Source of the DNA: Desulfovibrionaceae bacterium
GTDB lineage: Bacteria > Desulfobacterota > Desulfovibrionia > Desulfovibrionales > Desulfovibrionaceae
DNA: 64,000 nt
Direction of reading: 5' to 3'
NCBI GenBank assembly: GCA_910575755.1
Contig: CAJTFO010000005.1
Location: 115,150-179,149, forward strand
Shown: positions 24,846 through 34,873 of the stretch, piece by piece
Layout of the letters: the number at the start of each line of letters is the position of its first letter
Numbering within the stretch: position 1 is the stretch's first letter
Made by a program: the position numbers and the translations under genes
The notes under the pieces: model-generated
Told to the model about the DNA's origin: nothing
Database searches by the model: none
Seen by the model: only the letters and a program-made list of their open reading frames with translations

Positions 24846-27215
24846 TCACAGCATATTAACAGGATCAAGGTCAAGGAAAAGTCGCAACAGCGCGGCGCTT
24901 TTTCGGCTTCTGGCAAAAAAATAGAGCTGGCGCAGGGCCTGCCAGTCCCCGGCCTTGAGCAGGCAGTGAAAGCGCCGCCGCCCTCGCAGCACGGCCAGGG
25001 GAGCGGGCGCGGGCCCCAGCATGCGCACGTCAAGATCACGCGCCCGCAGGCGCAGCGCGGCTGTCAGTTCACTCAGGGCGGCGGGTCCGTCTTTTTCCTC
25101 CACGCCGAAAGACATCCGGATCAGCGCCAGACGCACGAAAGGCGGGTACTGGCGCAAGCGACGCCGCGCCAGTTCGGCCGCATAAAAGCCCTCATAATCG
25201 CCTGTCCGCACATACTGCCAGCAGTAGTGACTGACATCGCGGGTCTGAATCAGCACCCGGCCCGGCTTTTCTCCCCGCCCGGCCCGCCCGGCGGACTGGA
25301 CCAGAAGCTGAAAAGTCCGTTCAGCCGCGCGGTAATCGGGCAGGTTCAGCCCCAGATCACCGTCGGCCACCACGGCCAGGGTCACATGCGGAAAATGATG
25401 GCCTTTGGAAAGCATCTGGGTGCCTACCAGAACGGGCGATTCCTGCCGGGCGAAGGCCGCGAGGATTTCCTCCATGCGGCCGGGACGGCGCGTGCTGTCG
25501 CGATCCAGACGCAGCACGGGCTGCCCGGCCAGCACGCTCAGACGCTCGCTGAGGCGCTCGGTGCCCTCCCCCAGCGGCAGAAAATTCAGGCCCCCGCACT
25601 GCGGGCAGGGAGAAGGAAAGGGCCGGGTATAGCCACAGTAGTGACAGACCAGCTTTTCCCGCCCCTTGTGGTAGGTAAGGCCGATTTCGCACTGCGGGCA
25701 GCGCAGAGTGGCATTGCAGTCCAGACAATATATCAGGGGGGCATAACCGCGCCGGTTGAGCAGCACCACGGCCTGTTCCCCCCTCTTCAGCGTCTCTCGC
25801 AGGGCCGCTTCGCTCGTCGGGGCCAACAGCCCGCTTCCCTCCAGGCAGGAAGCCGCCGGGGGCAAGGCGCTGATGTCCACCAGTTCCACCGGCGGCAAAG
25901 ACCTGCCGCCCACCCGATGCGGCAGGCGCAGCAAGGGCAGTTGCCCGTTTTCCGCCGCGTAAAAAGTTTTGACGTCCGGCGTGGCCGACCCCAGCAGCAG
26001 CAGCCCGCGCGCCTGGGCCATGCGAAACCAGGCCACCTCCTTGGCCTGATAGGAGAGGCCTTCATCCTGCTTGAAAGAAGCGTCGTGCTCCTCATCCAGC
26101 ACCACGCAGCCCAGGCGCGGTACGGGCAGAAAAAGCGCCGAGCGCGTGCCCACCACCAGGCAGGGCTCCCGCCGGGCTGCCAACGCGCGGAACGTGGCTT
26201 CACGTCTCGCCGGCGATTGATAGCCGTGATGGAAAAAAAGCGGCGCGTCAGGCAGGGCGCAGGCGGCGTCGCGGCGCAGCTTGTGGGCCAGGGCCACTTC
26301 CGGCGCCAGCAGCAGCAGGCTTTTGCCCCGCGCCAGGCACTCCCTCGCCAGTTCCAGATACACGGCCGTCTTGCCGCTGCCCGTGACGCCGTACAGCAGG
26401 CGGGAGGCCGGGGCATCCCCGTCCAGGGCCGCGCGCACATCGTTCAGGGCCGCTTGCTGGTCCGCATTAAGACTGAAGGGCGCGGACGGCGGGGGCAGCA
26501 GGGCCTGTTCCGCCTCTTCCCCGGCCTCCTCGCGCGTCAGCGCCAGATGCCCGGCCCTGAGCAGGCTTTGCAGGGCCGGAGCCGCCGCCTGCCCCAGACT
26601 GCGCAGCAGGTGGCGACGGCTCACGGCCCCGTGTTCGTGCAGGTATTCCAGCACTTCGATCTGCCGGGTGGCCGAGGGGCGCACCGGCCAGGGCGGGTCG
26701 GCGCGCAACAGGCAAAATTCCTCGCTGGCCGCGTCAGCGCCGGGGGCCAGCATGCGGGCCGCGCCGGAGCAAAGCGCCCGGGCCAGCTCCAGCCGCTCCG
26801 CGGCGTCCGCCTGCCCGATCCGCCGCAGGCTCAGCGCCGTGGCGCGCCCCTCTTCCAGACGATGCAGGCGCACGCGCGTGCTGCGCAAGCCCTGCGGCAG
26901 CACATGCCCCGGAATGAGCCCCGGCTCCACGCCCTGACGCAGGGCCATATCCTGAAACAAGGCCAGCAGGTCCGGCGGCAGCAGGGGGGCATTCTCCAGC
27001 GGCCAGCAGACTGTCTTGCAGGCCACGCCGTCCGGCAGATCCGCTGTGGGGCTGACGGCCAGAAGCATGGCCGCCCGCAATGCGCCCCGTCCGCCCCTGC
27101 CCAGCGGCACTGCCAGACGCAGGCCGGGCCGCCAGAACTCCGGCGGAAATTCCGGCGGCAGCTCATAGGTCAGACAGGAGTACGGGGGACTCAACAGAGC
27201 GACATTGGCGTACAT
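24846..27215 (-). CDS. priA: Primosomal replication protein N' (PriA helicase)
   Basis: Restarts collapsed replication forks by loading DnaB. Of 789 residues, the N-terminal DNA-binding region begins YANVALLSPPYSCLTYELP. Walker A is GVTGSGKTAVYLELA (~275), DEEH box VVLDEEHDASF (~372). The zinc-binding insert has paired cysteines (CLDCNATLRCPQC ... CHYCGYTRPFPSPCPQC, ~500-545), followed by GTQMLSKGHHFPHV. The ATG at 27215 has no good ribosome site; a start at 27257 is possible. Confidence 0.93.
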   Translation of the reverse strand: MYANVALLSPPYSCLTYELPPEFPPEFWRPGLRLAVPLGRGGRGALRAAMLLAVSPTADLPDGVACKTVCWPLENAPLLPPDLLALFQDMALRQGVEPGLIPGHVLPQGLRSTRVRLHRLEEGRATALSLRRIGQADAAERLELARALCSGAARMLAPGADAASEEFCLLRADPPWPVRPSATRQIEVLEYLHEHGAVSRRHLLRSLGQAAAPALQSLLRAGHLALTREEAGEEAEQALLPPPSAPFSLNADQQAALNDVRAALDGDAPASRLLYGVTGSGKTAVYLELARECLARGKSLLLLAPEVALAHKLRRDAACALPDAPLFFHHGYQSPARREATFRALAARREPCLVVGTRSALFLPVPRLGCVVLDEEHDASFKQDEGLSYQAKEVAWFRMAQARGLLLLGSATPDVKTFYAAENGQLPLLRLPHRVGGRSLPPVELVDISALPPAASCLEGSGLLAPTSEAALRETLKRGEQAVVLLNRRGYAPLIYCLDCNATLRCPQCEIGLTYHKGREKLVCHYCGYTRPFPSPCPQCGGLNFLPLGEGTERLSERLSVLAGQPVLRLDRDSTRRPGRMEEILAAFARQESPVLVGTQMLSKGHHFPHVTLAVVADGDLGLNLPDYRAAERTFQLLVQSAGRAGRGEKPGRVLIQTRDVSHYCWQYVRTGDYEGFYAAELARRRLRQYPPFVRLALIRMSFGVEEKDGPAALSELTAALRLRARDLDVRMLGPAPAPLAVLRGRRRFHCLLKAGDWQALRQLYFFARSRKSAALLRLFLDLDPVNML

Positions 27216-27404
27216 ACAAGGAATATTCCGACAAGGGCCGCGCGGCGTTGGCGACAAGACGGTTACGGTTCAGATGGACAGAAACCGAAAATGCCATGTC
27301 CGAAAAAGGAGCCCACAACGGGCGGACGCCATACATCTGCACAGCGTTGCGCCGTCATGGACTCCTCGCAATCAAAAGGCAAAGAGTTGGTTGTGAGGCA
27401 AGCC

Positions 27405-28277
27405 TTACTGGAACTGAACGAAATTCTTGAGCAGGCCCAGCAGCTCGTAACGCAACTCCTCGTCCTGAAGGGCAAAATAGATATTGGCCGTAAGAAATTC
27501 CGCCCAGTCGCCCGCGTCAAAACGCATGCCCGACATGCGCACGGCCATCATGCCGCGATCCTGCGCCATGGCCTGCAGGGCGTCGGTCAGTTGAATTTCG
27601 CCGCCGTGGCCCGGCTTGACCTTTTCCAGATAGCCGAAAATTTCCGGCGTGAGCACATAACGGCCCACAATGGCCAGCCGCGAGGGCGCGGCCTCGCGCT
27701 TGGGCTTTTCCACCATGTCGCGCACCCTGAAAACGCCGGGGGCCACTTCCTCGCCGTCAATGATGCCGTAGCGGCTGACCTTTTCCCAGGGCACTTCCAT
27801 GACGCCGATGACCGGCATTTTCTCGGCCATGGCCACTTCGATAAGCTGGCCGATGCCCGGCACGCCGCCGAACATCAGATCGTCGCCCACCATGATGGCA
27901 AAGGGATCGTCGCGCACCAGTTCGCGCGCGCAGAGCACCGCATGGCCCAGGCCGAGCTGTTTTTTCTGGCGCACGGACATGATGTTGACCATTTCGGCCA
28001 CCTGCCGCACTTCGGCAAGCTTGTCCGTTTTGCCCGCGCGCTCCAGCACGGCCTCCAGCTGAAGGTTGTAGTCAAAGTGATCTTCAATGACGCTCTTGTC
28101 CCGGTTGGTCACAAAGATCACATCCTGGATTTTCGCGCGCTGCGCCTCCTCCACCACATACTGGATAACCGGCTTATTGTAGATGGGCAGCATTTCCTTG
28201 GGAATATTCTTGGTCGCTGGCAATGAACGCGTACCCCAACCGGCCACGGGAATGATTACCTTACGAATATCCTTCAT
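27405..28277 (-). CDS. galU: UTP--glucose-1-phosphate uridylyltransferase
   Basis: Makes UDP-glucose for lipopolysaccharide and exopolysaccharide. The 290 residues follow GalU throughout: nucleotide-binding VIIPVAGWGTRSLPATKNIP (with W and S where L and F are usual), KEMLPIYNKPVIQYVVEEA, MVGDDLMFG, VEKPK, GGEIQLTDAL and FDAGDWAEFL. GGAGG precedes the ATG. It closes the glmM-glycosyltransferase-galU part of the minus-strand block, so supply of UDP-GlcNAc and UDP-glucose precursors is clustered. Confidence 0.94.
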   Translation of the reverse strand: MKDIRKVIIPVAGWGTRSLPATKNIPKEMLPIYNKPVIQYVVEEAQRAKIQDVIFVTNRDKSVIEDHFDYNLQLEAVLERAGKTDKLAEVRQVAEMVNIMSVRQKKQLGLGHAVLCARELVRDDPFAIMVGDDLMFGGVPGIGQLIEVAMAEKMPVIGVMEVPWEKVSRYGIIDGEEVAPGVFRVRDMVEKPKREAAPSRLAIVGRYVLTPEIFGYLEKVKPGHGGEIQLTDALQAMAQDRGMMAVRMSGMRFDAGDWAEFLTANIYFALQDEELRYELLGLLKNFVQFQ

Positions 28278-28535
28278 GCGCGCCTCCGCTCATGTATTAG
28301 TATCCGAACAATGCCAGAACTCCGGAACATTGCGGGATAACTTGAAAAGCAGCCGTCCTTGCGTCATCGCGCGGCCAAGCGGCCGCACCCTCCGAAAAAA
28401 CTGTCCCGCAACGCGCCGAATATGCTTCACGTTCATACTCCGCCAAAAGCGCGGCAAGTGCAAGAAAAAAACGCACATTGCCGGCGGGTCCGCAGCGGGC
28501 GGGCGCAAGCCCTCCGGACAGGCCGCTTCAAGGCT

Positions 28536-29486
28536 CTACACAGGCAGGCCCCTGGCGGCCAGTTCAGCCGCATACTCCGGAAACTCCGCGCGCAGAGCCG
28601 CCGCGGCGCTTTCTTCGCGCGCGTGGTAGGCATCCTTACTCCACAGATGAATATGCCCCATGCTGTGACGCACATAGGGGCTGATGTCGAAATGGCGCGC
28701 CCGGAAACCCTGCCGATGCACATCGCGGAACCAGGACACGCCCAGATCCGTCAGAGAAGCATACGCGCCAAAAGGCCGCGCCATTCCCAGAGGCATGGTC
28801 GCCCCGCGGGCAAGGCGCATGTTGATCATGCAGCACCATTCGTTGACGCGACATTCCGGCAGGGGCCACGGATGCTTTCTCAGTTCGTCCGCCCAGGGGG
28901 CCTTGAGGAAGTTGCGAATGTGCTCTCCCCGCGTCCGGGAGAGCCGGTACATGGCGTCAAGATCCTGAAAGGTCAGGCTGAAATCCGTGTACTGTTCCCT
29001 GCGGCAGGGGCTGCCGCTGTTGACGCCCAGGGCCTCGACAATATGCGGACGGGCGGCGGGACAGTTCCAGCACTGTCCCAGCTCGCCCAGGGCGATATGA
29101 TCGCCCATGTTCTCCAGCATGGGCGCGATGACGTCGCCGCAAAAAGAAGCGTCATTGTGAATGACAAGCAGAAAATCGCTGGAGGCTTTCTCCCAGGCAT
29201 ACTGATAACGGACCGAACGCCGATAGGCCGCTTCACGCAGGCGCGCCGTATCCACACTACCAACGCCCAGCCAGTTTTTCATGAACACGGTGCGCATTTT
29301 CGGCACCAGATCGGTCAGGGCTGTCACCGTAACCGTATCATATTTGGGCTTGGCGCTTTCAATGATGAAAAAGATTGTGCCTATCCACGGCTCGCAATGG
29401 CGCATGAGCGAAAGAAGGCACAGCGCCGTCTGATACGGTTTGCCAAAGACCTGCAAGGCCACATCCACAAGAGCACGTTTCCGCAT
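28536..29486 (-). CDS. Glycosyltransferase-like protein (GT-A type, tentative)
   Basis: A 316-residue cytoplasmic protein with no signal peptide. The opening (VDVALQVFGKPYQTALCLLSL) and the later FLLVIHNDASFCGDVIAPML resemble the first strand and the DxD-like metal site of GT-A nucleotide-sugar transferases. HSMGHIHLWSKDAY near the end could contribute a metal-binding histidine. It lies between glmM and galU, which make the sugar nucleotides such an enzyme would use. Acceptor unknown; the family call is by resemblance only. Confidence 0.5.
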   Translation of the reverse strand: MRKRALVDVALQVFGKPYQTALCLLSLMRHCEPWIGTIFFIIESAKPKYDTVTVTALTDLVPKMRTVFMKNWLGVGSVDTARLREAAYRRSVRYQYAWEKASSDFLLVIHNDASFCGDVIAPMLENMGDHIALGELGQCWNCPAARPHIVEALGVNSGSPCRREQYTDFSLTFQDLDAMYRLSRTRGEHIRNFLKAPWADELRKHPWPLPECRVNEWCCMINMRLARGATMPLGMARPFGAYASLTDLGVSWFRDVHRQGFRARHFDISPYVRHSMGHIHLWSKDAYHAREESAAAALRAEFPEYAAELAARGLPV

Positions 29487-29539
29487 AGCACCCGCTCCGC
29501 CAGGGCGAACCGTTATGTTCAGCGCGCGACCGGCGCGCC

Positions 29540-30892
29540 TCAGCGCAGCTCGCGCGCCACCACATCCGCCAGGTCTGTGGCGTAGAGCCTGACCCTGTCC
29601 TCATCCTCCCCTTCCACCATGATGCGGCAGAGGGCTTCAGTGCCAGAGTAGCGCAGCAGCACCCGGCCCCGTCCGGCCAGCTCCTTTTCCACTCTGGCCA
29701 CAGCCTCGCCAATGGCCGGGCGCTCCTCAAAGGGCAGGCGCTTTTCCACCCGCACATTGACAAGTTTCTGCGGGAAGGGCGTGAGCAGCCCCGCCAGCTC
29801 GGAGAGCGGCTTTTCCTTCTCGCGCATGATGCGCAGAATCTGCAGGGCCGCCAGCAGGCCGTCGCCCGTGGTGCTGTACCCGCGGAAAATGAGATGACCG
29901 GACTGCTCGCCGCCGAGCATGGCCCCTTCGCGGCGCATGGCCTCCACCACATAGCGGTCGCCCACCTGGGTGCGCAGGAGGACGCCGCCGTGCTCGCGCA
30001 TAAAAATCTCCAGCGCCAGGTTGCTCATCACCGTGGCCACCAGCATGTTGCCCGGCAGTTCGCCGCGCGCCATCATGGCTTGGGCGCAGAGGGCCATAAG
30101 CTGGTCGCCGTCCAGCACATTGCCGTGCTCGTCCACCACAATCAGGCGATCGGCGTCGCCGTCCAGGGCCAGCCCCACATCGGCGCGCACCTCGCGCACC
30201 TTGGCCGCCACAACTTCGGGATAGAGCGAGCCGCAATGGTCATTGATATTGGTGCCGTTGGGTTCCGTTCCCAGGCGAAAGACCTCGGCCCCCAGCTCTT
30301 CCAGAGCCAGCGGAGCCACCTTGTAGCTGGCGCCGTTGGCGCAGTCCACCACGATACGCAGACCCGAGAGGGTAAGCTGGGTAGGAAAACAGCTCTTGGT
30401 GTAGACGATATAGCGGCCCCCGGCGTCTTCAATCTTGGTGGCCCGTCCCACCATGCGAGAATCCGGATAAGGCCAGGACATATCCGGGTTGAGAACCATT
30501 TCGGCAATTTCATTTTCAGTCTGGTCCGGCAGCTTGTAGCCGTCGGCGTCGAAGAACTTGATGCCGTTGTCGGAAAAGGGATTGTGCGAGGCGGAGATGA
30601 CCACGCCCAGATCGGCACGCATGCTGCGCGTCAGAAAGGAAATGGCCGGCGTGGGCAGAGGGCCGGTCATGATCACATGCATGCCCGCGGCGCACAGACC
30701 CGCCGTGAGCGCTGACTCGAACATGTAGCCGGAAAGCCGCGTATCCTTGCCGATGACCACCTTATGCTGATGCGGGCCGCGCCGAAAGCGCACGCCCGCG
30801 GCCAGCCCCAGGCGCAGGGCCACATCCACGGTCATGGGCGCGGCGTTTACCGTGCCGCGCAGGCCATCCGTGCCGAAGAGACGTTCAGCCAT
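29540..30892 (-). CDS. glmM: Phosphoglucosamine mutase
   Basis: Converts glucosamine 6-phosphate to glucosamine 1-phosphate for UDP-GlcNAc and thus peptidoglycan and LPS. It has 450 residues starting [16 protein letters not shown] at ATG 30892, with AAGGAG eight bases before. The active-site serine is in [17 protein letters not shown] (~101), the metal loop in [14 protein letters not shown], the substrate loop in GEQSGHLIF, and the phosphate loop in [12 protein letters not shown]. It follows cdaA-cdaR, the cluster known from Firmicutes in which CdaA and GlmM interact. Confidence 0.95.
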   Translation of the reverse strand: MAERLFGTDGLRGTVNAAPMTVDVALRLGLAAGVRFRRGPHQHKVVIGKDTRLSGYMFESALTAGLCAAGMHVIMTGPLPTPAISFLTRSMRADLGVVISASHNPFSDNGIKFFDADGYKLPDQTENEIAEMVLNPDMSWPYPDSRMVGRATKIEDAGGRYIVYTKSCFPTQLTLSGLRIVVDCANGASYKVAPLALEELGAEVFRLGTEPNGTNINDHCGSLYPEVVAAKVREVRADVGLALDGDADRLIVVDEHGNVLDGDQLMALCAQAMMARGELPGNMLVATVMSNLALEIFMREHGGVLLRTQVGDRYVVEAMRREGAMLGGEQSGHLIFRGYSTTGDGLLAALQILRIMREKEKPLSELAGLLTPFPQKLVNVRVEKRLPFEERPAIGEAVARVEKELAGRGRVLLRYSGTEALCRIMVEGEDEDRVRLYATDLADVVARELR

Positions 30893-30929
30893 GAGCAACT
30901 CCTTCTGAACTCGCATGCGCAAGCGCAGG

Positions 30930-31871
30930 CTATTTGGTCTTGCGGAAAATCGTAACTTCTTCAGTGGTGGGATTCAAGAGGGTCATGCCTTCCGGCAGGC
31001 GGAAACGCAGCTCCGTCTTTTTGCTTTGGCCCGGCTCCAGCGAGGGGGGCATGGCGCTGACTTCCAGTTGTCCCAGATAGTGCGCGCTCTTGGCCAGGGC
31101 TTCGGGCACTTCCACCAGCACAGTCACCTCTTCCGGCTTTACCGTATACTGGCGCTGGTTCTCCCCGGCCAGTTCCACCCTGCAACGTCGCGACACCACA
31201 GTGCGCCCGCTGGTGATGGTGTACTGCACGCGCACCGAGGAGGGGCTGGCAGTGACCAGGCTGGGCGTGTCCAGGGTGATGGTCTGATGCACGGTGGAGC
31301 CCGCCGCCTTGGGATCAAGCATGATGGTCAGCGGCACGCTGGAAATATCCGTCAGCACGTCTTCAGGGCCGCGCAACACCACAGTGGCCGGCGACACGCT
31401 GACGTTTTCCACGGTCAGCGCCCCGCCGCGCAGCGGAGAATCCACAATGGCGCGCAGGGGCACACTGCGCTCCAGCAGGGTGTCGGCCTTGATCACAATG
31501 CGCGGCGGCTGAATGTCCACCAGCTCAAAAGCCCGGAAGTTGGGCCCCAGATTGTCGCCGCCCAGCGGCACGATGGTGACGCCCTTCTTGATGTCCGACA
31601 GATCCACGGCCTGGGTCAGCCGCTGCTGGGGAATGGAGCGCAGCAGCGTTTCCGGTCCGCGCAGGCGCACCGTGATTTTGCTGATCAGACCGTCAGTGAC
31701 CACCAGATTGGGCGGAATGCCGTAATAATCTATATTCACTTCCACCTGTGCTTCCAGACGATCGCGCACGCTGACCACATACCACATGGCCACGGCGGCC
31801 AGCACTGCCACCAGCAGCGAAAACAGATGCGGCGCGCGCCGCGAACCGCCATTGTTCTCAGAGGATTTCAT
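30930..31871 (-). CDS. cdaR: YbbR-domain protein, CdaA regulator
   Basis: A 313-residue protein with one N-terminal membrane segment ([20 protein letters not shown], ~16-35) and extracytoplasmic YbbR repeats, each with a VRLRGPE- or [12 protein letters not shown] turn. In Firmicutes CdaR modulates the membrane diadenylate cyclase. Here the start overlaps the end of cdaA by 14 bp, supporting one complex. The function is inferred from context and domain. Confidence 0.82.
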   Translation of the reverse strand: MKSSENNGGSRRAPHLFSLLVAVLAAVAMWYVVSVRDRLEAQVEVNIDYYGIPPNLVVTDGLISKITVRLRGPETLLRSIPQQRLTQAVDLSDIKKGVTIVPLGGDNLGPNFRAFELVDIQPPRIVIKADTLLERSVPLRAIVDSPLRGGALTVENVSVSPATVVLRGPEDVLTDISSVPLTIMLDPKAAGSTVHQTITLDTPSLVTASPSSVRVQYTITSGRTVVSRRCRVELAGENQRQYTVKPEEVTVLVEVPEALAKSAHYLGQLEVSAMPPSLEPGQSKKTELRFRLPEGMTLLNPTTEEVTIFRKTK

Positions 31872-32592
31872 TGAGCACCTGCCTTAAGCGCGCCGCGTCC
31901 AGCGCGCGTGCCAGTTCCCCTTTCATGGCCACGGAAATTTCGCCGCGCTCTTCGGACACGACCACAACCACAGCATCACTCTCCTGCGTGATGCCCAGAG
32001 CCGCCCGGTGGCGGGTGCCGAAATTCTGTCCCTTGGCCACGGCCAGCGGCAGAATGCAGGCCGCCGCCATGATCCGCCCGCGGCTGATGACCACCGCGCC
32101 GTCGTGCAGCGGGGCCTTGGGATAAAAAATATTCATGAGCAGCCGGCTGGAGAGCTGGGCGTCCATGCGCACGCCTTCGCGCTTGATCATGTCGCCGAGG
32201 CGCATGCTGCGTTCAATGACGATGAGCGCGCCTATGCGCAGACGGGCCATTTCCACGCAGGCCGTAACCACTTCCTCCACCCCGCCCTGCTTGAGCCCGC
32301 GCCGTCTGAACAGGCGGCGCGCGCCGATTTCGCCCAGCGCCTGGCGGATGTCAGCCTGAAAGATGACCACAATAAGGATGAACAAGGAACTGAAAATATG
32401 CTGCAACAGCCAGGTGAGCGTATACAGGCCCATGGTTCTGGACATGAAGTACAGCAGGGTCAGCAGCCCCAGACCGGTAAGCACGGCCAGCGCGCGGGAG
32501 CCGCGCAGCAACTGGATGATCTGGTAGAGCAGCGCGCTGACCAGAGCGATGTCCAGCAGGTCGCGCCAATCGAAAACAACATGCTCAAACAA
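31858..32592 (-). CDS. cdaA: Diadenylate cyclase CdaA (c-di-AMP synthase)
   Basis: Condenses two ATP into c-di-AMP. The 244 residues start with three membrane helices (~10-30, 34-55, 62-82), then the DAC domain. Both catalytic motifs are present: LHDGAVVI (DGA, ~163) and GTRHRAALG (RHR, ~195). The gene sits in the classic cdaA-cdaR-glmM order. c-di-AMP usually controls potassium and turgor; no target is visible in this window. Confidence 0.93.
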   Translation of the reverse strand: MFEHVVFDWRDLLDIALVSALLYQIIQLLRGSRALAVLTGLGLLTLLYFMSRTMGLYTLTWLLQHIFSSLFILIVVIFQADIRQALGEIGARRLFRRRGLKQGGVEEVVTACVEMARLRIGALIVIERSMRLGDMIKREGVRMDAQLSSRLLMNIFYPKAPLHDGAVVISRGRIMAAACILPLAVAKGQNFGTRHRAALGITQESDAVVVVVSEERGEISVAMKGELARALDAARLRQVLNEIL

Positions 32593-32604
32593 GGTATGGA
32601 TTCC

Positions 32605-33957
32605 TTATGCGGTCTCGCCGCTTCTTCCGGAACGGCCGCGCTTCTCCAGGTACATATCGGCGTCGGCATGGGCTATCAGCTCGTCAGTATTGCTTCCGTC
32701 GCGGGGATACACCGCCTTGCCCATGCTGAAAGAAATTCGGACGTCCCCTGCGCCTTCAACGGCCTGATCTTGCAACGCGACACGGATGCCTTTGAACAGC
32801 CTGTCGGCTTTTTCCTCATTCTCTTCACCATAGGCGATAAGAATGAATTCGTCGCCGCCGATGCGCGCGAAAAAATGCGGGAAGTCCATGCGCTTCCGGA
32901 CGCATGCCGCGAAAAGCTGCAATATGCGATCGCCCACAGCGTGCCCGTAAGTATCGTTGAAGGCCTTGAATTTGTTCAAATCCAGATAATACAGGCTGAA
33001 GCTCTTGCCCACGCTGATCAGGCCCGGCAAGCGCTCAAACAGGCCGCGCCGGTTGAGAATGCCAGTCAGCGGATCATGATAGGCTGCGTTTTCCAACTGG
33101 CTGCGGATGCGGCGCAGATCAAGATTATGCTGCACCAGCATGGCCAGCAGAAAGCTGATCAGCACGCCGAGGCTGATGTACAGCCAGGACTGGGGATACT
33201 GATGCCAGAGCTTGATAGGCGAAATGCGGAAGAACCAGTCGGCGTTCAAAATGGCAAGCGGCACTTCAATATAAGGCGCGTCGTCGCCGCATCCAGACGC
33301 GCTGTGCGCAATGACCTGCTTTTCATTGGTTTCTGGACTGATCCGCCAGATTTCATAAGCCAGCCCCAGTTCGGACAGTTTGCCCAGATCCGTTGCGTCC
33401 AGAGCCTGCGGAAATTTCAGTGAGACGGAAATCAGACCCCAGAACAGCTTTTCGCCCTTGCCGTCATCAAGATACACGGGCAGCCGGCCCACCAGGGCCT
33501 GGCCGCCCTGCACCAGAGTGAAAGGACCGCCCAGAACCAGCCGGCCCGTATCTCTGGCTTCCCTGGCTTCCTGATTGCCCGCGCCGTCCTCAAAAAAATT
33601 CAGGCCCAGCACAGCCTCATTGCCTTTGAGGGGATACACGGCCCTGACCACGCCGCCCGGAGCCGCCAGCACGTTGAGAATGGCCGGATCGTCCACAAGG
33701 GGGGCGGCCTCCTTCTCAAAATTTTCCAGATTGCCGTTCTCCCGGATCACGAGAGCGGAGAGCACCTGCGCTTTGTAGAACAACCGGGTGAGAACATCGG
33801 CAATCTTGTAGCTCTGGTTGAGGATGAGCTTCTCCATCTTGAGATGCTCAAACTGGGAGTTCCGCTCCACCAGAAAGCAAACGGCCAGACCGCACAGAAT
33901 CAGCAGAATGATGAACGTGGCGACGGCGCGCCGTGATATGCCGCTGTTCCCGATCAC
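32605..33957 (-). CDS. Membrane diguanylate cyclase with periplasmic CHASE-like sensor
   Basis: A 450-residue protein from GTG 33957, with AAAGGA six bases upstream; ATG 33990 is in frame but has no ribosome site. One membrane helix at ~9-31, a ~230-residue periplasmic sensor resembling CHASE (VVRAVYPLKGNEAVLGLNFF), a second helix at ~263-285, then a GGDEF domain with ARIGGDEFILIAYG. The catalytic GGDEF is intact, so c-di-GMP synthesis is expected. The inhibitory RxxD site upstream is DFPH instead, so feedback inhibition is probably absent. It lies between folP and cdaA, linking two cyclic dinucleotides in one transcript. Confidence 0.85.
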   Translation of the reverse strand: MIGNSGISRRAVATFIILLILCGLAVCFLVERNSQFEHLKMEKLILNQSYKIADVLTRLFYKAQVLSALVIRENGNLENFEKEAAPLVDDPAILNVLAAPGGVVRAVYPLKGNEAVLGLNFFEDGAGNQEAREARDTGRLVLGGPFTLVQGGQALVGRLPVYLDDGKGEKLFWGLISVSLKFPQALDATDLGKLSELGLAYEIWRISPETNEKQVIAHSASGCGDDAPYIEVPLAILNADWFFRISPIKLWHQYPQSWLYISLGVLISFLLAMLVQHNLDLRRIRSQLENAAYHDPLTGILNRRGLFERLPGLISVGKSFSLYYLDLNKFKAFNDTYGHAVGDRILQLFAACVRKRMDFPHFFARIGGDEFILIAYGEENEEKADRLFKGIRVALQDQAVEGAGDVRISFSMGKAVYPRDGSNTDELIAHADADMYLEKRGRSGRSGETA

Positions 33958-33970
33958 ATGCGATCCTTTT

Positions 33971-34873
33971 TCAATGGGCAAGAGAACCATTGGAAGCAAG
34001 GGCTGCGGCCAGCGCAAGACCTTGTCGGGCGGCGGCCACGTCATGAACCCGGTGCCAGAATACGCCCCGGCTCCAGAGCAGGGCCGTGGCCGTCTGGGTG
34101 GCCGCGCCCCTCTGAGGAGGCGGCAGACCCAGCAGACCGCCAAACACGGACTTCATGGACAGCCCCATCAGCACCGGCCGGCCAAAGCCCAGCCAGTCCT
34201 CAGGATGGGAGAGCAGAGCCAGATTGTGTTCCAGCGTCTTGCCGAAGCCTATGCCGGGGTCCAGCACTATGCGATTTTCAGGCAGCCCGGCGGCTGTCAG
34301 GCGCGTCAGTTCCCGCTCAAAAAATTCCCGCACCTCGCGGCGCACATCGCCATAACGCGGGTCATGCTGCATGCGATCCGGCCGGCCCTGGCTGTGCATC
34401 AGCACATAGCCCGGTTTGTACTGCGCCAGCACGTCAAGGAGCCCGGGATCAAAAGCGCAGGCGGAAATATCGTTGATGATGGCGGCCCCCAACTCCAGGG
34501 CGCTGGCGGCGGTGGACGCATGATAGGTGTCCACGGAGATGACCGCGCCGGTTGCGCGCTGGCGCAGCCCGGTCAGCACGGGCAACAGGCGCGCCAACTC
34601 CGCGGCGGGCTCCAGCGCCGCCGCGCCGGGACGGGATGACTCCGCGCCCAGATCCAGAATATCCGCGCCCTGATCAAGCAGATGCAGAGCATGCGCCAGC
34701 CCCCTGCGCGGCCCGTCGTGCGCGCCGCCATCGTAAAAGGAATCAGGCGTCAGGTTGACAATACCCATAACCCCGAAAGGGACGGGCGTGGTCACGGCCC
34801 TGCCGCCTCGTACAAACCAGGGCGCATCCAGAGAGGATACGCCCTGCCCATTACTTTTTATCCTGTTCCGCAT
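33971..34873 (-). CDS. folP: Dihydropteroate synthase
   Basis: Joins pterin pyrophosphate and p-aminobenzoate in folate synthesis. The 300 residues show [28 protein letters not shown], the [11 protein letters not shown] loop and the C-terminal WHRVHDV. The ATG at 34873 lies inside the last codons of ftsH (23-bp overlap), so translation is probably coupled. The ftsH-folP pairing is common in bacteria. Confidence 0.93.
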   Translation of the reverse strand: MRNRIKSNGQGVSSLDAPWFVRGGRAVTTPVPFGVMGIVNLTPDSFYDGGAHDGPRRGLAHALHLLDQGADILDLGAESSRPGAAALEPAAELARLLPVLTGLRQRATGAVISVDTYHASTAASALELGAAIINDISACAFDPGLLDVLAQYKPGYVLMHSQGRPDRMQHDPRYGDVRREVREFFERELTRLTAAGLPENRIVLDPGIGFGKTLEHNLALLSHPEDWLGFGRPVLMGLSMKSVFGGLLGLPPPQRGAATQTATALLWSRGVFWHRVHDVAAARQGLALAAALASNGSLAH

